A stretch of DNA of 44,560 nucleotides from Serratia nevei (GTDB lineage: Bacteria; Pseudomonadota; Gammaproteobacteria; Enterobacterales; Enterobacteriaceae), in NCBI RefSeq assembly GCF_024160145.1, contig NZ_JAMYWQ010000040.1, positions 1 through 44,560 on the forward strand, given 5' to 3'. Positions within the stretch are counted from its first letter, which is position 1, and every line of letters begins with the position of its first letter. This document shows, piece after piece, positions 24,800-35,196 of this stretch. Made by a program: the position numbers and the translations under genes. The notes below the pieces were generated by a model. That model saw only the letters and a list, made by a program, of their open reading frames with translations. It was not told where the DNA came from and did not search any database.

Positions 24800-25159
24800 C
24801 CCTCTTATTTCATTCTCATGACCGTTTAGCCAAACTTGCAGCAATTTGCTGATTTACCGAACGATATTCCCACTCGCGGTCGCCGGCGGGCGGGGCAGGC
24901 AGCGGTTGGAATCCATGAAAGACGATTGTTTGACTTTTTTCTGCACAGATAGCTCAATATATCGCCAATGAGATTGGGTTGTTTGCTGTTATATGCATTA
25001 ATACTGGATTATTAGTCAGATGTGTCGCTAAATGGAATCATGCTGGTGCGGCGTTTTTGGCAAGGAACATCACGGCGCCGCGCAGATTGCCGGGTGACAG
25101 GCCGGCGATATCGCAGACAGGGACAGACTCATTACATAATAATGCAGTAGAGGTTCGTT
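24800..25159. other. Gene-free leader before the POT-type transporter
   Basis: 360 bp without a gene. TTGACT at 24930-24935 with TCAATA at 24954-24959 (18-bp spacer) is a candidate promoter reading toward 25160, which would leave a leader of about 190 nt. GAGG at about 25150 is the likely ribosome-binding site. No riboswitch was recognised. Confidence 0.4.
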
Positions 25160-26644
25160 TTGACTCCTTCAGATGCCATGCCGGCGCCGCAAGCGCGCCA
25201 TGCCATTCCCCCCGGTGCGGGGGCGCTATTCTTCATCCAGATCTTCGCCACGCTGGGCTTCGCCGTGCTTTACTCTACGCTGGTGCTGTACGCCACCAAG
25301 CGGCTGGGCTTCAACGAAAGCAACGCCAACGCCATGATGGGCGTATTCGGCGCCTTCAACTATGGCCTGCACATGTTCGGCGGCTACCTCGGCGGCCGAT
25401 TCCTCAGCAACCGCAACCTGTTCGTGCTCGGCATGGTGCTGCAGGTGATCGGCTGCGCGCTGATTGCCGTCGCGGGCGTGTGGGGGCTGTACTGGGGGCT
25501 GGCGATGTTCCTGACCGGCAGCGGCCTCAACGTCACCTGCATCAATATGATGCTCACCCAGCGTTTCAAGCCGGACGATGATCGGCGCGAATCGGCGTTC
25601 CTGTGGAACTACGCCGGTATGAACCTCGGGTTCTTCGTCGGCTTTACCGTCGCCGGGTATTTCCAACTGACGGAAAACTACCGCGCGCTGTTCCTGTTCG
25701 CCACGCTGGGCAACGCGGCGGCGATCATCGTCGCCGTCTGCCGCTGGCGCATTCTGGCGGATCTCAATACCCCGCTGCACGACGCCAGCCGCAGCCAATA
25801 CCGTTGGCGCATGCTGGTCGGGCTGGCGGTGCTGGTGGCGCTGGTGCCGATCATCCGCGTGATGCTGACCCACGCCGAGTTCAGCGGCCACTTCGTGATC
25901 GTGCTCGGCGCGCTGATCTTCCTGATGCTGTGCGTGGTGACGCTGCGCCACCACCCGCGCGATGAGCGCCGCAGGATGGCGGCCTATCTGATCCTGGCGC
26001 TGGGCTCGCTGGTGTTCTGGGCGCTGTACCAGCTGGCGCCGATGGGGCTGATGCTGTTCTCCGAGCACAACATCAACCTGAACGTTTACGGCATTCAGGT
26101 GGCACCGCAGTGGATCCAGAACATCAACACGCTGGTGATCGTGGTGGGCGGCCCGCTGCTGGCCTGGTGGTTCAACCGCCTGCGCGCTCGCGGTTGCAAC
26201 ATCGACATTCCGCTGCAGTTCTCCGGATCGCTGTTCTGCATCGGCTTGGGCATGCTGGTGCTGCCGCTGGGTATCAGTATGGCGGGCGGCGACGGGCTGG
26301 TGGCATTCAAATGGATCGTTATTAGCTATGTGCTGCAAAGCATCGGTGAATTGATGATCTCGCCGATCGGCTACGCCATGATCGGCAAGCTGGCGCCGCC
26401 GCGCTATCAGGGCGTGATGATGGGCTGCTGGATGATGGTGACCGGCGTCGCCTCGGTGCTGGCGGGCTACGTCTCCGGCCTGATGCCGGAAAACAGCGGC
26501 AGCACGCCGCTGCAAACCAACCCCGGCTACAGCGAAATCTTCAGCGCGCTGGGCTGGGGGGCGACGGGCGTCGGCGTGGCGATGCTGATTTTAATTCCGC
26601 TGCTGCGGCGCCTTATCCGGCGCGACGGCCCGTCTGCCGCCTGA
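25160..26644 (+). CDS. POT/PTR-like MFS transporter, probably peptide:proton symporter
   Basis: 494 residues with about 12-14 hydrophobic helices. The N-terminal FFIQIFATLGFAVLYSTLVL and the C-terminal half (FWALYQLAPMGLMLFSEHNI and IGELMISPIGYAMIGKLAPP) resemble the proton-dependent oligopeptide transporter family more than other MFS groups. The classical ExxERFxYY motif of helix 1 is not present in usual form, so it is a divergent member and the substrate is uncertain. The chosen start is TTG 25160 with GAGG upstream; ATG 25178 is an alternative. It is monocistronic with its own terminator. Confidence 0.78.
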   Translation: MTPSDAMPAPQARHAIPPGAGALFFIQIFATLGFAVLYSTLVLYATKRLGFNESNANAMMGVFGAFNYGLHMFGGYLGGRFLSNRNLFVLGMVLQVIGCALIAVAGVWGLYWGLAMFLTGSGLNVTCINMMLTQRFKPDDDRRESAFLWNYAGMNLGFFVGFTVAGYFQLTENYRALFLFATLGNAAAIIVAVCRWRILADLNTPLHDASRSQYRWRMLVGLAVLVALVPIIRVMLTHAEFSGHFVIVLGALIFLMLCVVTLRHHPRDERRRMAAYLILALGSLVFWALYQLAPMGLMLFSEHNINLNVYGIQVAPQWIQNINTLVIVVGGPLLAWWFNRLRARGCNIDIPLQFSGSLFCIGLGMLVLPLGISMAGGDGLVAFKWIVISYVLQSIGELMISPIGYAMIGKLAPPRYQGVMMGCWMMVTGVASVLAGYVSGLMPENSGSTPLQTNPGYSEIFSALGWGATGVGVAMLILIPLLRRLIRRDGPSAA

Positions 26645-26661
26645 TTGGCTAACATGCACAA

Positions 26662-26692
26662 CAGCCCCACTGGTCGGGGCTGTTTTTATTTT
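26662..26692 (+). terminator. Terminator of the POT-type transporter gene
   Basis: CAGCCCC (26662-26668) pairs with GGGGCTG (26676-26682), then TTTTTATTTT. Confidence 0.9.
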
Positions 26693-26770
26693 GGGCTTTA
26701 ACGCTTGCATCCGGCGGCGAATCGCGGAAGGCTGGAGGAAAACCAATAAAAACAAACGGGAGCCCGCAGT

Positions 26771-27712
26771 ATGAACATCATTTATTACCACCCCTTGTTT
26801 AACGCCCAGGAATGGCTGGCCGGCATCAAGCAACGCCTGCCGCAGGCCGAGATCCGCGAGTGGCAGCGCGGCGACGAGCGGCCGGCGGATTACGCGCTGG
26901 TGTGGCGCCCGCCGCACGAAATGCTGGCCAACCGCCGCGATCTGAAAGCGGTGTTCGCCCTCGGCGCCGGCGTCGACGCGATCCTCGATCAGGAGCGCAA
27001 GCACCCCGGCACGCTGCCCGCCGGCGTGCCGCTACTGCGGCTGGAGGATACCGGCATGGCGCAGCAGATGCAGGAATACGCGCTGAGCTATGTGCTGCGC
27101 TATTTCCGCCGTTTCGACGAGTATCAGGCGCTGCAGCAGCGGCAGGCGTGGCAGCCGCTCGATCCGCATTCGCTGGATGATTTCACCATCGGCATCCTCG
27201 GCGCCGGCGTGCTGGGGCAGAGCGTGGCGCGCAAGCTGACCGAGTTTGGCTTTAGCGTGCGCTGCTGGAGCCGCAGCGCCAAACAGATTGACGGCGTACA
27301 AAGCTTCGCCGGGGAGGCGCAGCGCGCGGCCTTCCTCGACGGCGTCAAATTGCTGATCAACCTGCTGCCCAATACGCCGGAGACCGTCGGCATCCTCAAC
27401 CGCGAGCTGTTCGCGCAGTTGAGCACGGGTGCCTATCTCATCAACATCGCGCGCGGCGCGCATCTGGTGGAGACCGATCTGCTGGCAGCGCTGGAGCAGG
27501 GGCAGCTGGCCGCCGCCACGCTGGACGTGTTCGCCCGCGAGCCGCTGCCGCAGGATCACCCGTTCTGGCGTCATCCGCGTGTCACCATTACCCCGCATAT
27601 TGCTGCCATCACGTTGCCGCAGCAGGCGATGGATCAGATCGCCGCCAACATTCGCGCGCTGGAGGCGGGGCATGCCCCGGCCGGCGTGGTTGACAGGCAA
27701 CGGGGGTACTGA
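26771..27712 (+). CDS. ghrA: Glyoxylate/hydroxypyruvate reductase A
   Basis: 313 residues, D-2-hydroxyacid dehydrogenase family. It reduces glyoxylate to glycolate and hydroxypyruvate to glycerate, mainly with NADPH. The Rossmann motif GILGAGVLG is at about 139-147. Catalytic Arg lies in NIARGAHLVE, Glu in FAREPLP and His in TPHIAAIT. The C-terminus VDRQRGY matches E. coli GhrA (VDRARGY). Followed 90 bp later by ycdX-ycdY, as in E. coli. Confidence 0.96.
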   Translation: MNIIYYHPLFNAQEWLAGIKQRLPQAEIREWQRGDERPADYALVWRPPHEMLANRRDLKAVFALGAGVDAILDQERKHPGTLPAGVPLLRLEDTGMAQQMQEYALSYVLRYFRRFDEYQALQQRQAWQPLDPHSLDDFTIGILGAGVLGQSVARKLTEFGFSVRCWSRSAKQIDGVQSFAGEAQRAAFLDGVKLLINLLPNTPETVGILNRELFAQLSTGAYLINIARGAHLVETDLLAALEQGQLAAATLDVFAREPLPQDHPFWRHPRVTITPHIAAITLPQQAMDQIAANIRALEAGHAPAGVVDRQRGY

Positions 27713-27802
27713 TCCTTCAGCCGCCGTTCGGTAGCTGATAAGCTGTTATTGTCATCGCGCCTGTCCGTACCTTTGCGGGCAGGCCCTCTGGAAGGAGAAA
27801 CA

Positions 27803-28540
27803 ATGTACCCCGTTGATTTGCATATGCACACCGTCGCCAGCACCCACGCCTACAGCACGCTGCACGATTACATCGCCGAAGCCCAGCAGAAGGGTATCAA
27901 GCTGTTCGCCATCACCGATCATGGTCCGGACATGGCCGATGCGCCGCACTACTGGCACTTTATGAACATGCACGTGTGGCCGCGCCGGGTGAACGGCGTG
28001 GGCATTTTGCGCGGCATCGAAGCCAACATCAAAAACCTGCAGGGCGACATCGACTGCACCGGCCCGATGTTGACCGCCACCGACGTAATCATCGCCGGTT
28101 TCCATGAGCCGGTGTTTGCGCCGCAGGATAAAGCGTCCAATACTGAAGCGATGATCGCCGCAATGGCGCAGGGGGACGTGCATATCATCAGCCACCCCGG
28201 CAACCCGCGCTACCCGATCGACATTCCCGCCGTCGCGGCGGCGGCGGCCAAATACGAGGTGGCGCTGGAGCTGAATAACTCGTCGTTCACCCATTCCCGC
28301 AAGGGCAGCGAGGCCAACTGCCGGGCGATCGCCGCCGCGGTGCGCGATGCCGGCGGCTGGCTGGCGCTGGGCTCGGATTCGCACGTCGCCTTTTCGCTGG
28401 GTAACTTTGAGCACTGCGAGCGCATTATCGCAGAGGTGGGCTTCCCGCAGGAGCGCATTCTCAACGTTAGCCCGCGCCGGTTGCTGGACTTTCTCGAACG
28501 GCGCGGCAAGCCGGCGATTGCGGAATTGGCCGATTTGTGA
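27803..28540 (+). CDS. ycdX: PHP-domain phosphatase YcdX
   Basis: 245 residues, the E. coli length. PHP fold with a trinuclear zinc centre. HMH at 7-9 (DLHMHTVAS), DHGPD near 39-43, the Glu in RGIEANI, the HPGNPRYP histidine, and a C-terminal SDSH all fit metal ligands. Phosphatase activity is known for E. coli YcdX, which takes part in swarming. ATG 27803 has AAGGAG just upstream; the open frame to 27749 overlaps no RBS. Next to its chaperone gene ycdY. Confidence 0.94.
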   Translation: MYPVDLHMHTVASTHAYSTLHDYIAEAQQKGIKLFAITDHGPDMADAPHYWHFMNMHVWPRRVNGVGILRGIEANIKNLQGDIDCTGPMLTATDVIIAGFHEPVFAPQDKASNTEAMIAAMAQGDVHIISHPGNPRYPIDIPAVAAAAAKYEVALELNNSSFTHSRKGSEANCRAIAAAVRDAGGWLALGSDSHVAFSLGNFEHCERIIAEVGFPQERILNVSPRRLLDFLERRGKPAIAELADL

Positions 28541-28582
28541 CATCGTCCCGGCAAAATTTTCCGTATTGTATAAGGCATTATC

Positions 28583-29161
28583 ATGAATGAGTTTTCCATT
28601 GTCTGCCGCGTGCTGGGTACGCTGTTCTACCGCCAGCCGCAGGATCCGCTGCTGGTGCCGCTGTTCGCGCTGATCAAAGAGGGCAAGCTGCAGCAACATT
28701 GGCCGCTGGAGCAGGATGACCTGTTGAAACGCCTGCAGCAGGGCTGCGACGTCAACCAACTGGCGACCGACTTCAACGCGATGTTCGTCGGCAGCGAATG
28801 CAGCGTGTCGCCGTTCCGCTCCGACTACGTCGAAGGCGCCAGCGAAGCGGAAGTGCGCACCTTCCTGCAGCAGCGCGGCATGCCGCTGGCGGAGGCGCCG
28901 GCCGACCATTTCGGCCAGCTGCTGTTGGCGGCGTCCTGGCTGGAAGATCAGTCGCAGGAAGATGAAGCGCAGGCGCAGATCGCCCTGTTCGACGAGTTCC
29001 TGCTGCCGTGGTGCGGCCGCTTCCTCGGCAAAGTGGAAGCGCACGCTACCACCGCTTTCTACCGCACGCTGGCGCTGATGACCCGCGACGCCATCCAGGC
29101 GATGCGCGACGAGCTGGCGGAGTACGAGCAGGACGACGAAGCGGGCGACGAAGAAGCGTAA
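28583..29161 (+). CDS. ycdY: YcdY, TorD/DmsD-family chaperone
   Basis: 192 residues, all-helical redox-enzyme maturation chaperone family (TorD-like). NEFSIVCRVLGTLFYRQPQD at the N-terminus and LLPWCGRFLGKVEAHATTAF near 143-163 match E. coli YcdY. In E. coli this protein stimulates YcdX, probably by helping zinc loading. It has an acidic tail (about 180-192). It begins 42 bp after ycdX, so the two are cotranscribed. Confidence 0.93.
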   Translation: MNEFSIVCRVLGTLFYRQPQDPLLVPLFALIKEGKLQQHWPLEQDDLLKRLQQGCDVNQLATDFNAMFVGSECSVSPFRSDYVEGASEAEVRTFLQQRGMPLAEAPADHFGQLLLAASWLEDQSQEDEAQAQIALFDEFLLPWCGRFLGKVEAHATTAFYRTLALMTRDAIQAMRDELAEYEQDDEAGDEEA

Positions 29162-29316
29162 CGCCGCCGCTTATCCCGGCGGGCCGCCCGGCCCGCCGAT
29201 CCGCTAAACACAGGTTTGCATCCCCCAGACGTAAATTGACAAAAGATCCCCTAATCTGGCGGTTTACCGTCGGTTCGGCCGCGCCTGCGCGCCGCGCTTT
29301 TTCACGCAAGGGGTAG

Positions 29317-29973
29317 ATGATGAAAAGTAACTGGATGCAGCAGATTCAAACGTTGATCGGGCAGAAGGCCGGCGCGATGGGCGGGGCGGAAGGCATCGGC
29401 AAGCTGCTGGCGCCCACGGCGCTGGGCGGCCTGGTCGGCGTGCTGTTGGCCAATAAATCCTCGCGCAAGCTGGTGGGCAAGTTCGGCAAGAACGCGCTGA
29501 TCGTCGGCGGCAGCGCGGCGGTGGGCGCGGTGCTGTGGAACAAGTACAAGCAGCGGGTGAAAGAGACCCATCAGGGCGAACCGCAGTTTGGTTTGCAAAC
29601 CACGCCGGTGGATCTGCGCGCCAAACGCCTGGTGCAGGCGCTGGTGTTCGCCGCCAAGAGCGACGGCCATATCGATGCCGACGAGCAGCGTGCCATCGAC
29701 CACAGCCTGGCGCAGCTGCAGGTGGGGGAGGAAGCGCAGGGCTGGGTGCAGGAAGCGCTCGATCAGCCGCTCAATCCGGAATTGATCGCCCGCAGCGTGC
29801 AAAACGAAGACGAGGCGCTGGAGGTCTACTATCTGAGCTGTCTGGTGATCGACGTCGATCACTTTATGGAGCGCGGCTACCTCGATGCGCTGGCGCAGGC
29901 GCTGAAGATCCCGGCGGACGTCAAGCAGGGCATCGAGAGCGACGTCAACGAGAAAAAGCGCGAGCTGGTGTAG
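29317..29973 (+). CDS. yebE: YebE (DUF533) inner-membrane protein
   Basis: 218 residues, ATG 29317 or 29320. The N-terminal GlyAla-rich hydrophobic part (about 30-70) contains at least one membrane segment. The C-terminal DUF533 domain (about 90-210) is a TerB-like helical bundle with AAKSDGHIDADEQRAI, an acidic DGxID metal-binding-like motif. In E. coli yebE belongs to the Cpx envelope-stress regulon and lies next to ptrB, as here. No sigma-E or CpxR site was identified with confidence in the 155-bp upstream gap. Confidence 0.88.
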   Translation: MMKSNWMQQIQTLIGQKAGAMGGAEGIGKLLAPTALGGLVGVLLANKSSRKLVGKFGKNALIVGGSAAVGAVLWNKYKQRVKETHQGEPQFGLQTTPVDLRAKRLVQALVFAAKSDGHIDADEQRAIDHSLAQLQVGEEAQGWVQEALDQPLNPELIARSVQNEDEALEVYYLSCLVIDVDHFMERGYLDALAQALKIPADVKQGIESDVNEKKRELV

Positions 29974-30041
29974 CGCCGCTTGGCAAGCCGGGGGGAATCG
30001 TGTCACTCTTGCCGCAATCTATGTAAGCGGATGATTTAGCA

Positions 30042-32075
30042 ATGATGACCCCACCGAAAGCGGAAAAACGCCCTTATCCCATCACCATCCACGGCGACAC
30101 GCGCGTGGATGACTATTACTGGCTGCGCGACGACGAGCGCGCAGACCGCCAGGTGCTGGACTACCTGCAGGCGGAGAACGCCTACACCGATGCGATGCTG
30201 AAACCGCAGCAGGCGCTGCGCGAAACCCTGTACGAAGAGATGGTGGCGCGCATTCCGCAGCAGGAACATTCGGTGCCGTACGTGCGCCACGGCTATCGCT
30301 ATCAGACGCGCTATGAGCCGGGCAATGAATACGCGATTTCCGTGCGCCAGCCACAGGCCGAGAGTGAGCACTGGGAAGTGCTTATCGACGGCAACCAGCG
30401 CGCCGAGAACCACGAGTTTTACACCCTGGGCGGGCTGGACGTCAGCCCCGACAACCGGCGGCTGGGGGGGGCGGAGGATTTCCTGTCGCGCCGCCAGTAT
30501 GACATTCGCTTCAAGAACCTGGCCGATGGCAGCTGGGCGGACGAAGTGCTGGAGAACACCTCCGGCAGCTTCGAGTGGGCCAACGACTCCTCGACGGTCT
30601 ACTACGTGCGCAAGCACGCCAAGACGCTGTTGCCGTATCAGGTTTATCGTCACGTGGTGGGCCGCGATCCGCAGCAGGACGAGCTGATTTACGAAGAGCG
30701 GGACGATACTTTCTACGTCGGGCTGGAGAAGACCACCTCCGAGCGCTTTATCCTGATCCACCTGAGCAGCACCACCACCTCGGAGATCCTGCTGCTGGAC
30801 GCCGATCGTGCGGACGCCAAGCCGCAGCTGTTCGTGCCGCGCCGTAAGGATCATGAGTACGCCATCGATCACTATCACCAGCATTTCTACATCCGCTCTA
30901 ACAAGGACGGCAAGAACTTCGGCCTGTACCAAAGCGAACAGGCGGATGAAGCGCAGTGGCAGACGCTGATCGCCCCGCGCGCCGACGTGATGCTGGAGGG
31001 CTTCAGCCTGTTTCGCGACTGGCTGGTGGTGGAGGAGCGCAGCGCCGGCCTGACGCTGCTGCGCCAGATCCACTGGCAGACTGGTGAAGAGAAGCGCATC
31101 GCCTTCGACGATCCGACTTACACCACCTGGCTGGCGTATAACCCGGATCCGGAGACCGCGCTGCTGCGCTACGGCTATTCGTCGATGACCACCCCGACCA
31201 CGCTGTACGAGCTGAACATGGACAGCGGTGAGCGGACGATGCTCAAACAGCAGGAAGTGAAGAACTTCACGCCGGAAAACTACCGCAGCGAGCGAGTGTG
31301 GGTGAAGGCGCGCGACGGTGTCGAGGTGCCGGTCTCGCTGGTGTATCGCCAGGACAGCTTCCAGCGCGGCGCCAACCCGCTGATGGTGTACGGCTACGGC
31401 TCCTACGGCAGCAGCATGGATCCGGCGTTCAGCGCCAGCCGCCTGAGCCTGCTCGATCGCGGTTTCGTGTTCGTGCTGGCGCACATTCGCGGCGGCGGCG
31501 AACTGGGGCAGCTGTGGTATGAAGACGGCAAGCTGTTCAACAAGCAGAACACCTTCAACGATTTTATCGACGTGACCGAAACGCTGGTCGCCCAGGGGTA
31601 CGGCGACGGCAAGCGGGTGTTCGCCATGGGCGGCAGCGCCGGCGGCCTGCTGATGGGGGCGGTGATCAACCAGGCGCCGCAGCTGTTCCACGGCGTGGTG
31701 GCGCAGGTGCCGTTCGTCGACGTGGTGACCACCATGCTGGACGAGTCCATTCCGCTGACCACCGGCGAATACGACGAGTGGGGCAACCCGAACGAGCAGG
31801 CCTATTACGATTACATCAAACAGTACAGCCCGTACGATCAGGTGAAGGCGCAGGCATACCCGCATCTGCTGGTGACCACCGGCCTGCACGATTCGCAGGT
31901 GCAGTATTGGGAGCCGGCCAAGTGGGTAGCCAAGCTACGCGAGCTGAAAACCGACGATCGGCAGCTGCTGCTGTATACCGACATGGATGCCGGCCACGGC
32001 GGCAAGTCCGGGCGCTTCAAGGCCTATGAGGATATTGCGCTGGAGTATGCCTTCATTCTGGCGCTGGCGGAATAA
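30042..32075 (+). CDS. ptrB: Oligopeptidase B
   Basis: 677 residues, prolyl-oligopeptidase family S9A. It cuts short peptides after Lys or Arg in the cytoplasm. The N-terminal beta-propeller covers about 70-400. The catalytic domain has nucleophile Ser in [11 protein letters not shown] (about 530), Asp in [17 protein letters not shown] (about 615) and His in [11 protein letters not shown] (about 650). [17 protein letters not shown] and [16 protein letters not shown] are further family blocks; the acidic residues there help trypsin-like specificity. Convergent with exoX as in E. coli synteny. Confidence 0.97.
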   Translation: MMTPPKAEKRPYPITIHGDTRVDDYYWLRDDERADRQVLDYLQAENAYTDAMLKPQQALRETLYEEMVARIPQQEHSVPYVRHGYRYQTRYEPGNEYAISVRQPQAESEHWEVLIDGNQRAENHEFYTLGGLDVSPDNRRLGGAEDFLSRRQYDIRFKNLADGSWADEVLENTSGSFEWANDSSTVYYVRKHAKTLLPYQVYRHVVGRDPQQDELIYEERDDTFYVGLEKTTSERFILIHLSSTTTSEILLLDADRADAKPQLFVPRRKDHEYAIDHYHQHFYIRSNKDGKNFGLYQSEQADEAQWQTLIAPRADVMLEGFSLFRDWLVVEERSAGLTLLRQIHWQTGEEKRIAFDDPTYTTWLAYNPDPETALLRYGYSSMTTPTTLYELNMDSGERTMLKQQEVKNFTPENYRSERVWVKARDGVEVPVSLVYRQDSFQRGANPLMVYGYGSYGSSMDPAFSASRLSLLDRGFVFVLAHIRGGGELGQLWYEDGKLFNKQNTFNDFIDVTETLVAQGYGDGKRVFAMGGSAGGLLMGAVINQAPQLFHGVVAQVPFVDVVTTMLDESIPLTTGEYDEWGNPNEQAYYDYIKQYSPYDQVKAQAYPHLLVTTGLHDSQVQYWEPAKWVAKLRELKTDDRQLLLYTDMDAGHGGKSGRFKAYEDIALEYAFILALAE

Positions 32076-32087
32076 CGGTATTCGGCG

Positions 32088-32113
32088 GGCGGCCTCTGTG
32101 CCGCCCGCCGTGT
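32088..32113. terminator. Hairpin between ptrB and exoX
   Basis: GGCGGGCGGC-CTCTGT-GCCGCCCGCC lies between the two converging genes (stops at 32075 and 32113). No T-run, so termination may need help. Confidence 0.5.
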
Positions 32114-32781
32114 TAGCCAATCAGATAGTATTTCAGCGTGTGCTTCATGTCCGGGCTCAGGTCGTCGATGGATTTCAGCATCCAGCGCAGATAGCCGGGA
32201 TCTTCCTGGGCGATGCGATCGATCTCCTGCCCGCGATACTTGCCGAATTTGAACTTCTTCAGCAGCACCGGTTGTTCGGTGACCTGCACCATTTGCTCCG
32301 GCGTCCAGCCCGAATCCTTGATGATGCGTTGCAGCAGCGCGGCGGTGACGTAGCAGTCATACAGTGCGCGGTGCGGGTACAGCGTGGCGTCCGCCGGTAG
32401 CTGCACGTCCAGGTTCAGCGCATAGCGCAGATACTGGTTGCCGTACTTGATGTCCGGATACAGCGTGCGCGCCAGCTTGAGGGTGCAGATCCAGGCGCCG
32501 TTCATCTCCGGCAGCACGCCGCGATCGAAGGCGGCGTTGTGCGCCACGTAGTAAGGGCTGCCCTGATAGCGGCCGATCGCCACCGCGATGCGCGGTTTGC
32601 CTTCCACCATTTGTTCGGTGATGTGATGAATCGCCATCGCGTCGAGGCTGATGGGGCGATCCGGGCTGACCAGATCGCTCATCGGGTTGGTTAACTGGCC
32701 GTCGAGCAGATCGAGGGAGGCCACTTCCACCACGCCGCCGTCCAGCCCGCAGGTCTCGGTATCTATTACGCGTAACGTCAT
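32113..32781 (-). CDS. exoX: Exodeoxyribonuclease X
   Basis: 222 residues, DnaQ-like DEDDh 3'-5' exonuclease that works in mismatch repair and DNA recombination. Exo I: IDTET (Asp7, Glu9). Exo II: VAHNAAFDRGVLPE. Exo III: HRALYDCYVTAALL with the catalytic His and Asp. The C-terminal segment FKFGKYRGQEIDRIAQEDPG is the DUF3820-like tail seen in E. coli ExoX. ATG at 32779-32781; the open frame extends 26 residues upstream but those are not family-like. Confidence 0.95.
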   Translation of the reverse strand: MTLRVIDTETCGLDGGVVEVASLDLLDGQLTNPMSDLVSPDRPISLDAMAIHHITEQMVEGKPRIAVAIGRYQGSPYYVAHNAAFDRGVLPEMNGAWICTLKLARTLYPDIKYGNQYLRYALNLDVQLPADATLYPHRALYDCYVTAALLQRIIKDSGWTPEQMVQVTEQPVLLKKFKFGKYRGQEIDRIAQEDPGYLRWMLKSIDDLSPDMKHTLKYYLIG

Positions 32782-32860
32782 GCTTTCCTCCGCGTTGCCG
32801 TCAGGCTTCAGCTTAACCGGCACAGGCGGCCGTGCCAACCGCACCCTCACTACAGGCAAT

Positions 32861-32883
32861 AAAAAACCCGCCTTGGCGGGTTT
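32861..32883 (-). terminator. Terminator of the small basic protein gene
   Basis: On the minus strand AAACCCGCC-AA-GGCGGGTTTTTT, a strong stem with six T, 21 bp past the stop of the 36-residue gene. Confidence 0.88.
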
Positions 32884-32903
32884 AATGACGGATCGAAGGA
32901 CGT

Positions 32904-33014
32904 TTACTCACCAGACGGATGCGCTTTTTTGGCACGTTTCTCCGCACGTTTCTCAGCTGGGGTTTTCAACGGCTTCTTCTTCGCATTTTTTTTGCTATCC
33001 ATTCCCTTACTCAT
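32904..33014 (-). CDS. 36-residue lysine-rich small protein
   Basis: Starts MSKGMDSKKNAKKKP and ends AHPSGE; 36 residues with 12 lysines plus arginines, strongly basic, with a heptad-like EKRAEKRAKK stretch that is probably helical. ATG at 33012-33014 has GAGAGG six bases upstream, and a strong terminator follows. This complete transcription unit within about 150 bp makes a real gene likely. It resembles short conserved lysine-rich hypothetical proteins of proteobacteria that I cannot name. The charge suggests nucleic-acid or ribosome contact, but that is inference. Confidence 0.7.
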   Translation of the reverse strand: MSKGMDSKKNAKKKPLKTPAEKRAEKRAKKAHPSGE

Positions 33015-33168
33015 GATGGCCTCTCGTTACCTATGATTGGGTGGCTTGCTTAGCCATTAACCGCCTAAAGCCAAGAGGATGCAAGCGGCAAAGTGCAGGT
33101 TTAGGTTAACCGGCTGTTTATGCATGCAATTTTGTTTTTGGATGACCGGGTGTTAAAAATAAATATTA

Positions 33169-33183
33169 TGTTATAATATTACA
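33169..33183 (+). promoter_or_regulatory. Zur box over the -10 of the DksA-like gene
   Basis: TGTTATAATATTACA matches the enterobacterial Zur consensus TGTTATAnTATAACA with one mismatch. It includes TATAAT (33173-33178), the likely -10 hexamer, 28 bp before the ATG. Zinc-loaded Zur would therefore block the promoter. Confidence 0.75.
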
Positions 33184-33205
33184 CTTTTGGTGTTGGGAGA
33201 GCGCA

Positions 33206-33631
33206 ATGACAGTCATGACGTTACCGGATGCGCAGCAACTGCTGGCCATGCCGGATTCTGATTATATGAACTCGGTTCAACGGGCGTTTTTCCGCCAACG
33301 GTTGCAGGACGAGCGGCAAAAGCTGCTGCTGCACATCGATGAGCTGAAAAAAGAGATCGACGGCGGCGAAGCGACGGGCGACGAGGCCGACAAGGCGGCG
33401 CGCGAAGAGGATCTGCGCCTGCTGTTCCGCCAGTTGGATCGCGAAAGCCGCCTGCTGCCGAAAATCGACGCGGCGTTGGCGCGCTTGCAAAACGGCGAGT
33501 ACGGCTACTGCCGGGAAACCGGCGAACCTATCGGGCTGGCGCGCCTGCTGCTGCGCCCGACGGCGGAGCTGAGCATCGAGGCGAAAACCGCACAGGAGAT
33601 GCGCGAGCCGCATATGCGTAAAAGCGGGTAG
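33206..33631 (+). CDS. Zinc-independent DksA-family RNA polymerase regulator
   Basis: 141 residues, DksA/TraR family. A coiled coil (about 25-95) carries Asp59, Asp62 and Ala64 at its tip, equal to the Asp71-x-x-Asp74-x-Ala76 set of DksA that works in the RNA polymerase secondary channel. The globular part keeps the fold (EYGYCRETGEPIGLARLL then RPTAEL) but only one of four zinc cysteines remains: Cys102, Thr105, Ser123 and Ala126 stand for Cys114, 117, 135 and 138. This is the pattern of DksA2-type paralogues that replace zinc-containing DksA during zinc starvation. A near-perfect Zur box covers its promoter, which agrees with that role. Housekeeping dksA should be elsewhere in the genome. 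Confidence 0.88.
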   Translation: MTVMTLPDAQQLLAMPDSDYMNSVQRAFFRQRLQDERQKLLLHIDELKKEIDGGEATGDEADKAAREEDLRLLFRQLDRESRLLPKIDAALARLQNGEYGYCRETGEPIGLARLLLRPTAELSIEAKTAQEMREPHMRKSG

Positions 33632-34762
<1,131 letters not shown>

Positions 34763-34766
34763 CATG

Positions 34767-34792
34767 AAAACCCGCCTTCACGGCGGGTTTTG
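34767..34792. terminator. Bidirectional terminator between pip and holE
   Basis: AAAACCCGCC-TTCAC-GGCGGGTTTT with A-run and T-run, between convergent genes ending at 34762 and 34793. Confidence 0.9.
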
Positions 34793-35023
34793 TTATTTGA
34801 CCTTCGGCTCGTACGGCAGGCGCGAGAATTTGTGGGATTCCGCACGGTAGTGCGCCACGCGCTCGCGAAAATAGTCGCGCAGCGGCTCCGGCTGCTCGCG
34901 CTCTACCACTTCCGGGATCACCGGCATGTTGTAGCGCTCTTTGTACGCCACGCCTGAGGCGGCGAGATCTACATTCACTCTGTCCATCTCTTCTTTGGAC
35001 AACTCGGCCAGATTGTAACCCAC
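34793..35023 (-). CDS. holE: DNA polymerase III theta subunit
   Basis: 76 residues, exactly the E. coli length. Theta binds and stabilises the epsilon proofreading subunit in the polymerase III core. [20 protein letters not shown] and [16 protein letters not shown] match HolE closely. The start is GTG (complement of 35021-35023) with AAGGAG upstream. Neighbours exoX, yobA/copC and yebZ/copD agree with the E. coli holE region. Confidence 0.95.
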   Translation of the reverse strand: MGYNLAELSKEEMDRVNVDLAASGVAYKERYNMPVIPEVVEREQPEPLRDYFRERVAHYRAESHKFSRLPYEPKVK

Positions 35024-35196
35024 GCTATGCTCCTTACTTGCTTTGCCGCATTGAATCTGCGCAGAAGGTAATCCACCCGGCAGCGCTTGGCAAGCCCGTT
35101 GCGCCGCCGCCGCAGGCGATATTTACCCAAGGTTAATGCAATCTATTTATTTTATTAAATAAGAATGATTCGCTTTTTGATTGAAATAAAAGATGT

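Noticed and set aside
30036-31889. 617-codon open frame opposite ptrB
   Set aside because: Antisense shadow of the catalytic gene; no start signals or recognisable domain.
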